Positions 32,414 through 32,690 of a stretch of 32,690 nucleotides of DNA are shown here, one piece after another (positions within the stretch are counted from its first letter, which is position 1; every line of letters begins with the position of its first letter). A model generated the notes under the pieces. That model ran no database searches. It had not been told where the DNA came from and was given only the letters and a program-made list of their open reading frames with translations. Position numbers and translations under genes: made by a program. Origin of the DNA: Phycisphaerae bacterium (GTDB taxonomy: Bacteria > Planctomycetota > Phycisphaerae > Phycisphaerales > UBA1924); assembly GCA_016795005.1 (NCBI GenBank), contig JAEUIV010000148.1:1-32690 (forward strand), written 5' to 3'.

Positions 32414-32690
32414 TCAAGCCTCCGCCAGCGCCGCAACCTCCGCCTCGGTCTTGAGCTTCCCTTCGCTCGCGGCCACGATCGCGCACGACATCATGTCCCC
32501 CGACACGTTCACCACCGTCCGGCACATGTCGAGCACGCGGTCCACCGCCAGGACAATCGCGATCCCCTGCGTCGGCACGCCGATCGAATCCAGGACCACA
32601 GCCATCACCACCAGGCTCCCGCCGGGGATCCCCGGCACGCCGATCGAGAGCGTCGCCGCCATCACCGTCACCAGCAGCCGATCCGCGAAG
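32414..32690 (-). CDS. dicarboxylate:cation symporter (DAACS/SDF family), 3' part
   Basis: Only the last 91 residues are in the window; the 5' end lies beyond 32690. LSIGVPGIPGGSLVVMAVVL and DRVLDMCRTVVNVSGDM are the conserved C-terminal transport-core motifs of glutamate/aspartate/dicarboxylate:Na+ or H+ symporters (GltP/DctA class), including the NVxGD cation/substrate site. After this comes a short cytoplasmic tail rich in Glu and Ala. It converges on the acetyltransferase gene, with 33 nt between the stops. Confidence 0.88.
   Translation of the reverse strand, partial: FADRLLVTVMAATLSIGVPGIPGGSLVVMAVVLDSIGVPTQGIAIVLAVDRVLDMCRTVVNVSGDMMSCAIVAASEGKLKTEAEVAALAEA

Overview
The window is a GC-rich bacterial chromosomal segment, most likely from a planctomycete of the class Phycisphaerae. 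Three things point there: pseudopilin-type proteins with the [11 protein letters not shown] signature and ..LLPALGKAR.., secreted proteins ending in paired dockerin-like repeats (GDxNxDxxVDFxDI), and several small families I associate with planctomycetes. The assignment is by recognition only and no search was run. The three tRNA genes do not encode their CCA ends. Most long antisense open frames are shadows of real genes.

Left part (1-7532, all +): an Rrf2-type regulator, pdxH, a tRNA-Val/Thr/Tyr cluster, a planctomycete pseudopilin, a DUF4239/bestrophin-like membrane protein, a stand-alone cyclodeaminase/cyclohydrolase, a small zinc-ribbon-like protein, and a coupled run of a CxxTG-type conserved protein, a proline/serine-rich lipoprotein and an RDD membrane protein. 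Several of these genes have a -10-like hexamer only 6-8 nt before the start codon and no Shine-Dalgarno, which suggests leaderless transcripts.

Middle part (7600-14933): two convergent genes for exported dockerin-tailed proteins, separated by an intrinsic terminator; one carries a single-base frameshift. Next come a NarL-type response regulator with its histidine kinase, and a protein with an excisionase-like HTH placed before a receiver domain, all on the minus strand. Divergent from these is a large exported HEAT-repeat protein that seems to contain an embedded degenerate receiver domain.

Right part (15290-30889, all +): a type IV pilus / type II secretion-like locus. It holds two tandem paralogous pseudopilins, a GspH-like pseudopilin, PilM, PilN, PilO, PilP, the secretin PilQ, a TPR lipoprotein, then a four-gene signalling block (PAS histidine kinase, single-domain receiver, GAF-HD-GYP phosphodiesterase, STAS protein), followed by the ATPase PilB and platform protein PilC. 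From pilM to pilC genes overlap by 1-4 nt or are separated by at most 60 nt, and the STAS stop overlaps the pilB start. The signalling block is therefore built into the machine's operon. No PilT retraction ATPase or prepilin peptidase is present in the window. The end carries a nitrilase, a GNAT acetyltransferase and the 3' end of a dicarboxylate:cation symporter.

The most notable candidate system is this pilus/secretion operon with a phosphorelay, c-di-GMP hydrolysis and a partner-switch protein hard-wired between the secretin and the assembly ATPase.
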